Part shown: in pieces, positions 17,171 through 25,758 of the stretch | How the letters are laid out: each line of letters opens with the position of its first letter | Position numbering within the stretch: the stretch's first letter is position 1 | Source of the DNA: Enterobacter sp. JUb54 | GTDB lineage: Bacteria > Pseudomonadota > Gammaproteobacteria > Enterobacterales > Enterobacteriaceae | Assembly (NCBI RefSeq): GCF_014298075.1 | Contig: NZ_CP060418.1 | Location: 1,364,001 to 1,428,000, forward strand | Direction: 5' to 3' | DNA: 64,000 nt | Translations under genes and position numbers: made by a program | The notes under the pieces: model-generated | What the model was told of the DNA's origin: nothing | The model's input: the letters and a program-made list of their open reading frames with translations, nothing else | Databases searched by the model: none

Positions 17171-18361
17171 TCAGCTTCTGGCCTCCTGCAACAGCTGCTG
17201 GATAACCTGCTCCTGCCGGGCGTAATCCCCCTCGCCAAATGCGGTGTAGCGCAGCTGACCATGGGCATCAAACAGATAATGGGCCGGCCAGTACTGATTA
17301 CCGAAGGCATTCCAGATGGCATAGCGGTTATCCGCCACCACCGGATAGGTAATGTGCCATTGCGCAACCGCCTGACGCAGCGCCGGCAGCGAACGTTCCC
17401 ACGGGTATTCCGGCGTATGTACCCCAACCACCACCAGGCCCTCGGCGCGATATTTGTTAGCCCACTCGCCCACGTGCGGCAGCGTGTGCTGACAGTTAAT
17501 ACAGTCCCGGGTCCAGAAGTCGATCAGCACCACCTTCCCTTTCAGATCTTCCGGGCGCAGCGGCGGACTGTTGATCCACCCGCTTCCTCCGGCCAGCGAC
17601 GGTAACGCGCTGGAAGGCGGCGGCGCGACGGGTTGCAGTACCGCCGCCGGCTGGACCGTCGGTAGACCGGCGCTCAGCCGCTGCTCCAGCGCCTGAGTCA
17701 GGCCGCTGGCCCCTTGCAGGTAGCGATCTGCCCCGCTGGCAATGAGCGTCACCGACGCGAGGATCGCCACTCCCGCCACCTGCCGCAGCCGCTGGCTGAA
17801 CGCCAGTCCGTGCTGCAGACGCGCCACCAGTCGCGAACCAAACCACCCCAGGAGCGCCAGCATCAGCGCACAGCCGCAGCCGTAAGCCGCCAGCAGGACC
17901 CCGGTGGTGACCGAACTGCCGCTGAGAAAGCCAACGCTGAGGATCGCCCCCAGCACCGGACCGGCGCAGGGCGCCCACAGCAGGCCGATGGCCAGCCCTG
18001 CCAGCAGGGCCGAGGCGCCACCCGTCTGGCGATAGCTGCGATCGTTTATTCGATTACCCAACGCCACTAGCGGCGCGCTCAGGCGCTGGGCGAGGCCGGT
18101 CGACAGCAGACTCAGGCCGACCAGCGCCAGGAACAGCAACGCCAGCCAGCGCCCCACCACGGTCAGGGTCACCACCCAGCTGCTGGTGACGGTCACCAGC
18201 AGCGATACGCCGGTAAACATCAGCACCATACCGCCGAGAGTCAGCAGCAGATACCAGCGTTTCCCGCGCAGGCTGGCAAAAATAAGCGGAATGACCGGTA
18301 AGGTACAGGGACTCAGCAGCGTCAGCATGCCGCCGAAAAAAGCGATTAGCACAGACATCAT
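17171..18361 (-). CDS. DipZ-like protein: CcdA membrane domain plus thioredoxin-fold domain
   Basis: The 396-aa protein joins a CcdA/DsbD-beta type membrane domain (about residues 1-220) to a periplasmic redoxin domain. Transmembrane Cys residues lie in LLSPCTLPVIP and LLWAPCAGPVLG, the pair that relays electrons in CcdA. The C-terminal domain has DFWTRDCINCQHTLPHVGEW with a CxxC centre and WPAHYLFD with the cis-Pro region of TlpA/AhpC folds. It probably carries reducing equivalents from cytoplasmic thioredoxin to periplasmic thiols. The start at ATG 18361 has GAGGTG five bases upstream; a GTG at 18367 is the alternative. It lies 99 nt downstream of the sensor-kinase reading frame, on the same strand, and may be a target or partner of that two-component system. 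Confidence 0.85.
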   Translation of the reverse strand: MMSVLIAFFGGMLTLLSPCTLPVIPLIFASLRGKRWYLLLTLGGMVLMFTGVSLLVTVTSSWVVTLTVVGRWLALLFLALVGLSLLSTGLAQRLSAPLVALGNRINDRSYRQTGGASALLAGLAIGLLWAPCAGPVLGAILSVGFLSGSSVTTGVLLAAYGCGCALMLALLGWFGSRLVARLQHGLAFSQRLRQVAGVAILASVTLIASGADRYLQGASGLTQALEQRLSAGLPTVQPAAVLQPVAPPPSSALPSLAGGSGWINSPPLRPEDLKGKVVLIDFWTRDCINCQHTLPHVGEWANKYRAEGLVVVGVHTPEYPWERSLPALRQAVAQWHITYPVVADNRYAIWNAFGNQYWPAHYLFDAHGQLRYTAFGEGDYARQEQVIQQLLQEARS

Positions 18362-18460
18362 CTTCACCTCATCATCAACGCGTGGCCGGAAGTGGCTACG
18401 GGCCCATTACAGCAGGCGGATGTCGTGGCAATGTGTCTGAAATCATGGGGTATTGTCAGC

Positions 18461-19804
18461 TCAGGTATCGCTTTCCACGGGAGATACAGAAGGATACAAA
18501 GCGGCGGCGTCGAGGCGCAGGCTGACCTCAAGCCCGCCCTGCTCACGGTTGCGCAGTGTCAGGGTTCCCTGCATCTGGCTCGCCAGATGCGCGGCAATCG
18601 CCAGCCCTAACCCGGTACCGCCGGTATCGCGGTTGCGCGAGTTTTCCAGGCGATAAAACGGCTGCAGCACAGCATCGAGATACGCCTCCGGGATCCCCGG
18701 ACCGTTATCACAAACCGCAATAATCGCATCGCCGTTGTCGCTATAGTTCAGGGTAATCGCGACTTATTCGCCGAACTTTAAGCCATTATCGATCAGATTA
18801 GTCATAATCCGCCGCAGCGCCTGCGGCGCGACCCGCACCGGCGCATCACCCGCGGCAGGCGTAAAAGTTACCGGCCTGCCGACGTCGGAATAGTCCAGCG
18901 CAATACTGTCGAGGAACGCATTCAGGCTCAGGTTCTGACGCTTCTCCTCCAGCGGCTGCGCCGAACGGGCAAAGGCGATGCCTTCCCTGACCAGACGGCT
19001 CATATTATCGAGATCCTGCAGCAGCTTATCGCGCAGCTCCGGCGCGTCGGCCATTTCTACCCGCAGCTTCATGCGGGTAATCGGGGTCTGGAGATCGTGG
19101 GAGATGGCCGCGAGGATCCGCGCCCGCTCCTGAAGATGGTCGTGGATCCGCGTCTGCATCGCATTAAACGCCCGGGCGGCGTGCTGCACTTCCAGCGGCC
19201 CCTGCTCCGCCATCATTCCCGGAGTGCTGTCCGCCGGTTCAAGGGCATCAATCGCCCGGGTAAAACGGGTCATCGGGCTGACCACCTGACGCACGGCATA
19301 CCACGTGCAGGCCAGCAGCAGCACAAACTGAGCGAACAGCACCGCCGGGAGCCAGCGGGCGATGGCCGGTAAGCGCGGCCACAGGTCGATACTCAACGGC
19401 GCGCCATCGTGGAGGATGACGTGCGCCTGAATGTGCTCTCGCGGGCCGGGCAGCGCCACAATACTAAGCGGATAGTGCCCGCTGAGCGCCTCCTGTAACG
19501 AACGTACCGCATCGCGGGAACGCCAGCTGGTGGGATATTCGCCGCTCGACCCGGCAGAGAGCTGATACCGGTAGTTACCCCGCGCCAGCCGTGCCAGCCA
19601 GTGCGGCCGCTCGGCAGCGGGCAGCCGGTCAAGGATCGCCACGCTGGTGGCCACATCGTATTCGAGGTTGCCCAGCATCACGCTGCGGGCGCTGCTCATC
19701 CGCTCATACAGCAATAGCGACAGCGTCAGGGCGTTAGTCAGGATCAGGGCGAGGAAAATCATCACCATCAGCCGGGTGCGCAGCGAGGCGGGCCACAGTT
19801 TCAT
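18461..19804 (-). pseudogene. sensor histidine kinase interrupted by an in-frame TAA
   Basis: Reading from 19804, the kinase has two membrane segments (about residues 12-32 and 160-180), a HAMP linker, an H-box (AAISHDLQTPITRMKLRVEM) and the N-box NLIDNGLKFGE. It then meets TAA at 18764-18766. The same frame continues past the stop with VAITLNYSDNGDAIIAVCDN, the G1 box DNGPGIPE, the G2 box GTGLGLAIA and a natural stop at 18461. The full frame would encode 447 residues. Without readthrough the 346-residue product lacks the nucleotide lid and G1/G2 boxes and should be inactive as a kinase. A CAA-to-TAA change of the usual Gln after GE is the simplest explanation. It overlaps the regulator gene by four bases. 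Confidence 0.85.
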
Positions 19805-20565
19805 TCCCGCGCCTCACGGATGGCCACCGGCACCGACAGTACATAGCCTTCGCTGCGTACGGTTTTGATATAGGCCGGTTCGCGGGCGTCCTCGCGTAGC
19901 CGCTGCCGCAAGCGGCTGACCAGCAAATCGATCGAGCGCTCAAACAGTTCTGCATCACGTCCCTGGGTCAGATTCAGCAATTGATCGCGGTTGAGCACCC
20001 GCTGCGGATGGTCGAGAAAAACCCGCAGCAGACGATACTCCGCCCCGCTGAGGGCCACAATGATGCCGTCGTGATCCAGCAGGTGACGTGCCGAGGTATC
20101 CAGCTGCCAGTCGCCGAAGGCGATCAGCCTGCCCGCTTCGGTAATTTGCAGATTGGGCGGCAGCGCGCGGGTGCGCCGCAGGATGGCTTTAATGCGCGCC
20201 AGCAGTTCACGGGCGACAAAGGGTTTAACCAGATAGTCATCGGCGCCCATCTCCAGCCCCAGAATACGATCGCTGTCATCGGCCCGCGCGGTCAGCATCA
20301 GCACCGGGATGTTGTGCTGACCGTCGTTGCGCAGTTGGCGGCAGAGGGTCAGGCCGTCGTCGCCGGGCAGCATAATATCCAGCACGATCAAATCTACATG
20401 CTGGCTGTGCAATACCGACCACATTGCCTTGCCGCTGGCGGCTCCGGTGGCGGCTCCGGTGGCGCGATAGCCTGACTTTTGCAAATAGTCGCTGAGCAGT
20501 TCGCGAATATCGCGGTCGTCATCGACAACTAAAATGTGGTCAATATGTTCCAATGCCGGCTCCAT
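19801..20565 (-). CDS. OmpR/PhoB-family response regulator
   Basis: The 254-aa regulator has a receiver domain (HILVVDDDRDIREL with the acidic pocket, phospho-acceptor Asp in LIVLDIMLPGDDG, Lys in DYLVKPF) and a C-terminal winged helix (SGAEYRLLRVFLDHPQRVLNRDQLL, ending VRSEGYVLSVP). Its ATGA overlaps the kinase start, so the pair is coupled. The receiver carries a four-residue insertion from a perfect 12-bp tandem duplication after the first helix (20437-20460). The start at 20565 has no good ribosome site. The target is unknown; dipZ downstream is the nearest candidate. Confidence 0.9.
   Translation of the reverse strand: MEPALEHIDHILVVDDDRDIRELLSDYLQKSGYRATGAATGAASGKAMWSVLHSQHVDLIVLDIMLPGDDGLTLCRQLRNDGQHNIPVLMLTARADDSDRILGLEMGADDYLVKPFVARELLARIKAILRRTRALPPNLQITEAGRLIAFGDWQLDTSARHLLDHDGIIVALSGAEYRLLRVFLDHPQRVLNRDQLLNLTQGRDAELFERSIDLLVSRLRQRLREDAREPAYIKTVRSEGYVLSVPVAIREARE
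20437..20460. repeat. 12-bp in-frame tandem duplication inside the response regulator
   Basis: GGCGGCTCCGGT occurs twice back to back. It keeps frame and adds four residues (an Ala/Gly/Ser/Thr run, ATGAATGAASG) between helix 1 and the following strand of the receiver domain. Confidence 0.9.
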
Positions 20566-20637
20566 TCAGAATGAGTACAACTCAAAAAGAATATGCGTTG
20601 TTGCCGGAAGCGCAACCCTACGCCCCCGGCGCAGGGG

Positions 20638-21630
20638 CTACAAACGGTCGGCATCAATCACCGCTTGCGCAAAGTGCAGCGGATCTTCCTGAGGCGGGTT
20701 ATGGCCGATGTTGCCGGTTAAGGTACGGTGCTGATATTTTCCGGTAAATTTCGCCCGATAGCTTTCCGGTTTCGGATGCGGCGCGCCGTTGTTGTCACCT
20801 TCAAGGGTGATGGTCGGCACGCTAATCGGCGGCAGCTGCGCCAGTTTTTGCTCATAGGCAGCATAGCGCGGTTCACTTTTATCGATCCCCAGCCGCCAGC
20901 GATAGTTACTCACCGTCACCGCGACATGGTCCGGGTTATCCAGCGCTTTGGCGCTGCGGGCGAATTCGGCGTTGCTGAATGTCCAGCCCGGCGAGGCCTG
21001 ATGCCAGATCAGTTGCGCAAAGTCGTGAGTGTTCTGGCGATAGCCCGCCTCACCGCGCGCGGTGGCGAAATAAAACTGATACCACCATGACAGTTCCGCC
21101 TGCGGCGGCAGCGGTTTTTCACCCACCTGCTGGCTGCTAATCAGATACCCGCTCACCGAAACCAGCGATTTCACCCGCTCCGGCCACAGCGCCGCCACGA
21201 TGTCCGCCGTCCGTGCGCCCCAGTCAAACCCGGCGAAATCGGCCTGTTTAATCTGCAGGGCATCCATCAGGTGAACAATATCTTCCGCCAGGGCCGAAGG
21301 CTGGCCGTTACGTGGCGTGCTGGCGGAGAGAAACTGCGTGCTGCCATAGCCGCGCAGGTAAGGCACGATCACCCGAAACCCTTTTTGCGCTAACGCCGGC
21401 GCCACCTTCTCGTAGCTATGGATATCATAGGGCCAGCCGTGCAGCAGGAATACCGGCTGACCATCGCGCGGGCCAATATCGACATAACCGACGTTCAGGT
21501 CGCCGGCCTTAATGTGTTGAATATGATTGAAGGCCTCGGCATCTTCCGCCGCACACACGCCAGCCGACCACAGCGCCGATAACGCCAGCATCAGCGCGCT
21601 ACTTTTACGGAACAGAGATAATGTGTTCAT
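20638..21630 (-). CDS. exported alpha/beta hydrolase, epoxide-hydrolase type
   Basis: The product (330 aa from ATG 21630, behind GGTGGGG) has a signal peptide (MNTLSLFRKSSALMLALSAL ... AGVCAA). The hydrolase fold shows the oxyanion-hole motif LLHGWPYD, a nucleophile elbow with Asp (FAGFDWGARTA), as in epoxide hydrolases and dehalogenases rather than Ser esterases, and a C-terminal His in GNIGHNPPQEDP. These support an Asp-His type hydrolase acting in the periplasm. It is encoded 72 nt upstream of the response regulator on the same strand. The substrate is unknown. A GTG at 21642 is an alternative start. Confidence 0.85.
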   Translation of the reverse strand: MNTLSLFRKSSALMLALSALWSAGVCAAEDAEAFNHIQHIKAGDLNVGYVDIGPRDGQPVFLLHGWPYDIHSYEKVAPALAQKGFRVIVPYLRGYGSTQFLSASTPRNGQPSALAEDIVHLMDALQIKQADFAGFDWGARTADIVAALWPERVKSLVSVSGYLISSQQVGEKPLPPQAELSWWYQFYFATARGEAGYRQNTHDFAQLIWHQASPGWTFSNAEFARSAKALDNPDHVAVTVSNYRWRLGIDKSEPRYAAYEQKLAQLPPISVPTITLEGDNNGAPHPKPESYRAKFTGKYQHRTLTGNIGHNPPQEDPLHFAQAVIDADRL

Positions 21631-21827
21631 CAGCAACCCCACCTGTTAACGGAGAAATAAGAGAGTACGCCAACAGTTAAGCAGGGTTTTGTATATGGCA
21701 TATGGTGGAACAGGCGGGTTTTTGTATCACTGTGTAGAGCGCGGTACGCCAGATACAATGTGGTACAAAGCAGCGCTGAATCTATACCGAAGAGTGCCCG
21801 GCCAGAAGCTGACCGGGCGTTGGCGGG

Positions 21828-23750
21828 TTATTGCGCGTCGGCGCTGTCCACCTGCGGAACGTTAGGATCGGTCGCTGCATCAACGTTCGGGGCATTAGCC
21901 GGATCAAAGATGTGGTCGAGGATAGCGCGTGCCGTCGGTCCGGCTACCACGCCATCGCCGCCGCCGTTCTCCAGAATCAGCGCCATCGCCACCTTCGGAT
22001 GCTGATACGGCGCAAACAAGGTGTAGAAGATATGGTCGCGCAGGCGCACCGGGATCATTTTGGCGTTGTAGGTCTGATTCTCTTTCAGGCTAAAGACCTG
22101 CGAGGTCCCGGATTTCGCCGCAATCTGATAGGGCGCGGTATGGAACAGTTTATAGCCGGTACCGTTCGGCAGGTTCGCCATCCCGTACATTCCGTTGCGC
22201 ACGATGCCCCAGTACGGCGATTTCGGATCACCGACCTGCGGAGTATTCTCCGGCGGCTGATAGCGCTCGACTTTATTGCCCTGCTTCATCGAATAGAGCA
22301 GATGGGGATTTTTCACCTTCCCGTTGTTGATAAGCGTGGTCAGTGCTTTCACCATCTGGATCGGCGTGGCGATCCAGTACCCCTGGCCGATCCCCACCGA
22401 AATGGTATCCCCTTGATACCACGGCTTCTTGTGAACCCGCTGCTTCCATTCGCGGCTCGGCAGCACGCCGGCATACTCTTCATTCAAATCGATGCCGGTG
22501 GACTGACCGTAACCAAACTTACTTAACCAGCTATGGATCCGGTCGATACCCATTTCAAAGGCCACCTGATAGAAGAAGGTGTCGGCGGACTCTTCAATCG
22601 CTTTGGTGACGTTCAGCATCCCGTGGCCGCTTTTCAGCCAGTCACGATAGCGGCGTTGGGTGCCGGGCAGCGTCCAGGTTGGCGCGCCAAAGAAGCTGGT
22701 GTTGGGGGTAATCACCCCGGCGGAGAGCGCCGAGAGCGCCATATAAGGTTTTACCGTTGACGCCGGGGGATACAGCCCCTGGGTGACGCGGTTGATCAAC
22801 GGCCGATCCTGGTTATCGAGCAGCGAGCGATAGGCTTTATAACCAATGCCTTTAACAAAAGGATTCGGGTCGTAGCTGGGGCTGGAGACCATCGCCAGAA
22901 CGCCGCCATCGCGCGGGTCGACGGCAACCACCGCCGCACGCTGGCCTTTCAGCACCCCTTCGATGTACTGCTGCAAATGCAGATCCAGCGTCAGATAGAT
23001 ATTCTTCCCGGCGACCGGCGGCACCTCTTTGAGCAGGCGCACGACGCGACCGTGGTTATCTACCTCCACTTCCTGATAGCCGGTGGTGCCATGCAGCTGC
23101 TGCTCGTAATAGCCTTCAATGCCCTGCTTGCCGATGTTATGGTCCGCGGCATAGTTCTCCGACTCGCCGTTTTTCGCCAGCCGCTGCAGGTCGCTGTCGT
23201 TGATTTTCGAGACATAGCCCACCACGTGGGCCAGCTGCGCGCCATAGGGATAATCGCGTTGCTGGTAATTCTCTACCGTCACGCCGGGAAAATGAAATTC
23301 GTTCACCGCAAAACGGGCCACTTCGACGTCGCTGAGATCCGACTTCAGGGTCACCGGCTTGTAGCGGCTGTTATGGTGCATATCATCGCGGAAGCTGGCG
23401 ATATCGTCCGGGGTTAAATCGACAATCGGCGTTAAGGCGTTCAGCAGCGCGGTCATATCCGGGATTTTGCTGGGGATCACCTCTAAGCGATACAGGGTGA
23501 TGTTCTGGACCAACGGGATACCGTTACGGTCGAAAATAAGCCCGCGGCTCGGCGCGATAGGCACCATTTTGATGTCATTCTGGTTCGATCGGGTCTGGTA
23601 AAAGTCATGCTGCTCAACCTGCAGGTGGTAGAGGTTAAAAATCAGCACGCCAAAACAGACCACAACCAGTAGAAATGCGACCACGGCTCGACGAATAAAC
23701 AGCATCTCTTCTGCTGAGTGATCGCGTATTTCATCTCTCAATTGGCTCAT
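21828..23750 (-). CDS. second PBP2 (MrdA-like) transpeptidase paralogue
   Basis: The 640-aa product aligns along its whole length with E. coli PBP2: a short cytoplasmic tail, one membrane anchor (residues about 20-42, VVAFLLVVVCFGVLIFNLYH), the pedestal domain (APSRGLIFDRNGIPL) and the transpeptidase with Ser-Lys motif PPASTVKPY, second motif ESADTFFYQ and KSGTSQVF. The primary mrdA is normally next to rodA and the rlmH/lipoprotein genes; here the gene stands alone between a hydrolase and the guanidine operon, so I take it as an accessory paralogue comparable to Salmonella PBP2SAL. The ATG at 23750 fits the family N-terminus; a TTG at 23759 is also in frame. The tail after the fold is Asp/Ala/Pro-rich. 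Confidence 0.92.
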   Translation of the reverse strand: MSQLRDEIRDHSAEEMLFIRRAVVAFLLVVVCFGVLIFNLYHLQVEQHDFYQTRSNQNDIKMVPIAPSRGLIFDRNGIPLVQNITLYRLEVIPSKIPDMTALLNALTPIVDLTPDDIASFRDDMHHNSRYKPVTLKSDLSDVEVARFAVNEFHFPGVTVENYQQRDYPYGAQLAHVVGYVSKINDSDLQRLAKNGESENYAADHNIGKQGIEGYYEQQLHGTTGYQEVEVDNHGRVVRLLKEVPPVAGKNIYLTLDLHLQQYIEGVLKGQRAAVVAVDPRDGGVLAMVSSPSYDPNPFVKGIGYKAYRSLLDNQDRPLINRVTQGLYPPASTVKPYMALSALSAGVITPNTSFFGAPTWTLPGTQRRYRDWLKSGHGMLNVTKAIEESADTFFYQVAFEMGIDRIHSWLSKFGYGQSTGIDLNEEYAGVLPSREWKQRVHKKPWYQGDTISVGIGQGYWIATPIQMVKALTTLINNGKVKNPHLLYSMKQGNKVERYQPPENTPQVGDPKSPYWGIVRNGMYGMANLPNGTGYKLFHTAPYQIAAKSGTSQVFSLKENQTYNAKMIPVRLRDHIFYTLFAPYQHPKVAMALILENGGGDGVVAGPTARAILDHIFDPANAPNVDAATDPNVPQVDSADAQ

Positions 23751-23919
23751 TAACGGCAATTCACTTGAGTTTCAATGGAAGGCTAAAAAAAGAAAAAGCG
23801 CAGCAGGATAGCCTTATCAAGGCGTTAGCCCTACAGAAAGGTTGCTAATGATTTAGGAGAAATGTTTCAGCATGTTAAGCAGGCAGGAGAATAGCGCGCC
23901 GTCAGGGTGACAGTGTCAC

Positions 23920-23953
23920 GTTAAAGCCCCTGCCTGATGCAGGCAGAGGCTTC
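23920..23953 (-). terminator. terminator of the guanidine operon
   Basis: On the minus strand GCCTCTGCCTG, loop CAT, CAGGCAGGGGC forms an eleven-pair stem (one G-T) followed by TTTAA, just past the allophanate hydrolase stop. Confidence 0.8.
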
Positions 23954-23958
23954 GGAGA

Positions 23959-25758
23959 TTACTGGCGGTTCAGCCAGGCGCGCCAGCCGCCAAACTCGGT
24001 GATATCGATGGCGCCCTGCAGGCCATAAGCCTCACAGATAAACCCGCTCAACCAGCGGCCATCCGCCAGCTCCACCTTCCCCAGCCCCAATGGGGCGGGA
24101 ATGGCCGCCAGCAGCGAACCCAGCTCCGCAGAGGGCAGATCCCAGACTTCCACGGCAATCGCCGCGCCGCGGTCGTTATCCCGAACCATACCCGGACGTT
24201 TGCCGTCAGCCAGAGCGTACAGCCGGTAATGGGCGGCGCTTTGCGTCGCCGTCAGCAGCCGTCCGCCCCGCTCCCGCAGCTGGCCGTTCAGCGCCAGCCC
24301 GTCAAGATGAGCGCCGCACACCACCAGCAACAGACGATCGTGGCTGGCCTGGGTGCGCGGCAACGTGTCGGGAATCAGATGACCGCCAACCAGCGGTAGC
24401 GGCTGGATCCGCTGAAAGGCATCCGCCAGCCCGAGCAGGTACTGGTCGGTAAAGACCCGGCCAAACAGGGTCACGCCGGAGGGCAAGCCGTTATCCATAA
24501 AGCCGACCGGCACGTTGACCGCCGCGTAATCCAGCAGGTTCATAAAGTTGGTGTAGTAACCGAGGTCGGCATTGCGCTTCACCGGTTCGGCCTCCAGCTC
24601 CGCCAGGGTGACCGGGCGAGGATAGGTCGGCGTCAGCACGCAGTCCAGTCCCTCCAGCAGCGCATCGCACAGCGCCTTATAGGCCTGCAGCTGGTACATC
24701 GCTTCGAAGGTTGCTACCGCGTCGGTCTGCGGCGCTTTCGCCAGCACGTCGTGGATCACCGGCAGCACCGCCTCCGGCTGCTGTTCAATCAACGGCCCCA
24801 CCACCGCATAGCGTTCCGCTACCCATGGCCCCTCATACAACAGGCGGGCGGCGTCGAGGAACGGCGTCATATCGAGACTGACCGGCACTCCGCCTAACGC
24901 CATCAACCGCGCTTTGGCCTGCATAAACAGCGCTTCGCTCTGCGGGCAGTCGAGGAAGTTCAGCGTCTGCGGAACCCCGAAGCGGAAACGGGCCGGCGGT
25001 GCGCCAAACGCCTGACGCCCGTTCCACTGCGGGTTACGGCGGCTGTAGGCATCCCGCGGGTCATATTGCGCGGTCAGCGCCAGCAGCTGGCTGGCCTCTT
25101 CAGCGGTAGCGGTCAGGAAGGTGGTGCAGTCCAGCGTCCGGCAGGCCGGGACCACCCCGGCGGTGGAGATCAGCCCCTTGCTGGCCTTCAGGCCAACCAG
25201 ATTGTTCAGCGAAGCCGGTACCCGCCCGCTGCCTGCGGTGTCGGTGCCGAGGGCAAAACTGGCGACGCCCAGCCCCACCGCCAACGCCGACCCGGAGCTT
25301 GAACCACCAGACGGATAGTCCGCATGATAGGCATTGCGACAGCGTCCGTACGGCGAGCGGGTGCCGTTCAGGCCGGTAGCAAATTGGTCGAGGTTCGTTT
25401 TGCCGACCGGTATCGCGCCGAGGGCAATCAGCTGCGCCACGATGGTGGCATCCTCGGAGGCGGTGCGTGACCACGCCGGACAGGCGGCGGTGGTGGCGAT
25501 CCCGGCCAGATCGATATTATCTTTGATGGCGAACGGCACGCCGTACAGCGGCAGCGTGTGCGGTTCAACGCCGTCGAGCGCCGCCAGCCACGGCTCCTGC
25601 TCCTCGGCCGTCAATATATGGATAAACAGCTGGTATTCCGGGTTCAGCGCTTGCGCCCGCTGGCGCAGGTTGGCCAGCAACTCGCGCGGCGTGAAATCCC
25701 CGCGTTGCCAGGCCTGCGCCAGACTGCTCAGGCGTAAATCAAAGGTCGGCTGGCTCAT
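23959..25758 (-). CDS. atzF: allophanate hydrolase
   Basis: Allophanate hydrolase converts allophanate to ammonia and CO2, the last step here. The 599-aa protein has the amidase-signature domain (about residues 1-440) with Lys in FAIKDNIDLAG and the Ser triad region YPSGGSSSGSALAVG ... GTDTAGSGRVPAS, and a C-terminal domain (about 450-599) like that of AtzF, which handles decarboxylation. The ATG at 25758 overlaps the carboxylase stop (ATGA); the longer frame to 25848 lies inside the carboxylase gene. It is the final gene of the guanidine operon. Confidence 0.95.
   Translation of the reverse strand: MSQPTFDLRLSSLAQAWQRGDFTPRELLANLRQRAQALNPEYQLFIHILTAEEQEPWLAALDGVEPHTLPLYGVPFAIKDNIDLAGIATTAACPAWSRTASEDATIVAQLIALGAIPVGKTNLDQFATGLNGTRSPYGRCRNAYHADYPSGGSSSGSALAVGLGVASFALGTDTAGSGRVPASLNNLVGLKASKGLISTAGVVPACRTLDCTTFLTATAEEASQLLALTAQYDPRDAYSRRNPQWNGRQAFGAPPARFRFGVPQTLNFLDCPQSEALFMQAKARLMALGGVPVSLDMTPFLDAARLLYEGPWVAERYAVVGPLIEQQPEAVLPVIHDVLAKAPQTDAVATFEAMYQLQAYKALCDALLEGLDCVLTPTYPRPVTLAELEAEPVKRNADLGYYTNFMNLLDYAAVNVPVGFMDNGLPSGVTLFGRVFTDQYLLGLADAFQRIQPLPLVGGHLIPDTLPRTQASHDRLLLVVCGAHLDGLALNGQLRERGGRLLTATQSAAHYRLYALADGKRPGMVRDNDRGAAIAVEVWDLPSAELGSLLAAIPAPLGLGKVELADGRWLSGFICEAYGLQGAIDITEFGGWRAWLNRQ

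Noticed and set aside
23907..23919. Palindrome GTGACAGTGTCAC as an operator
   Set aside because: It lies past the 3' terminator of the guanidine operon and has no matching copies noticed elsewhere in the window.
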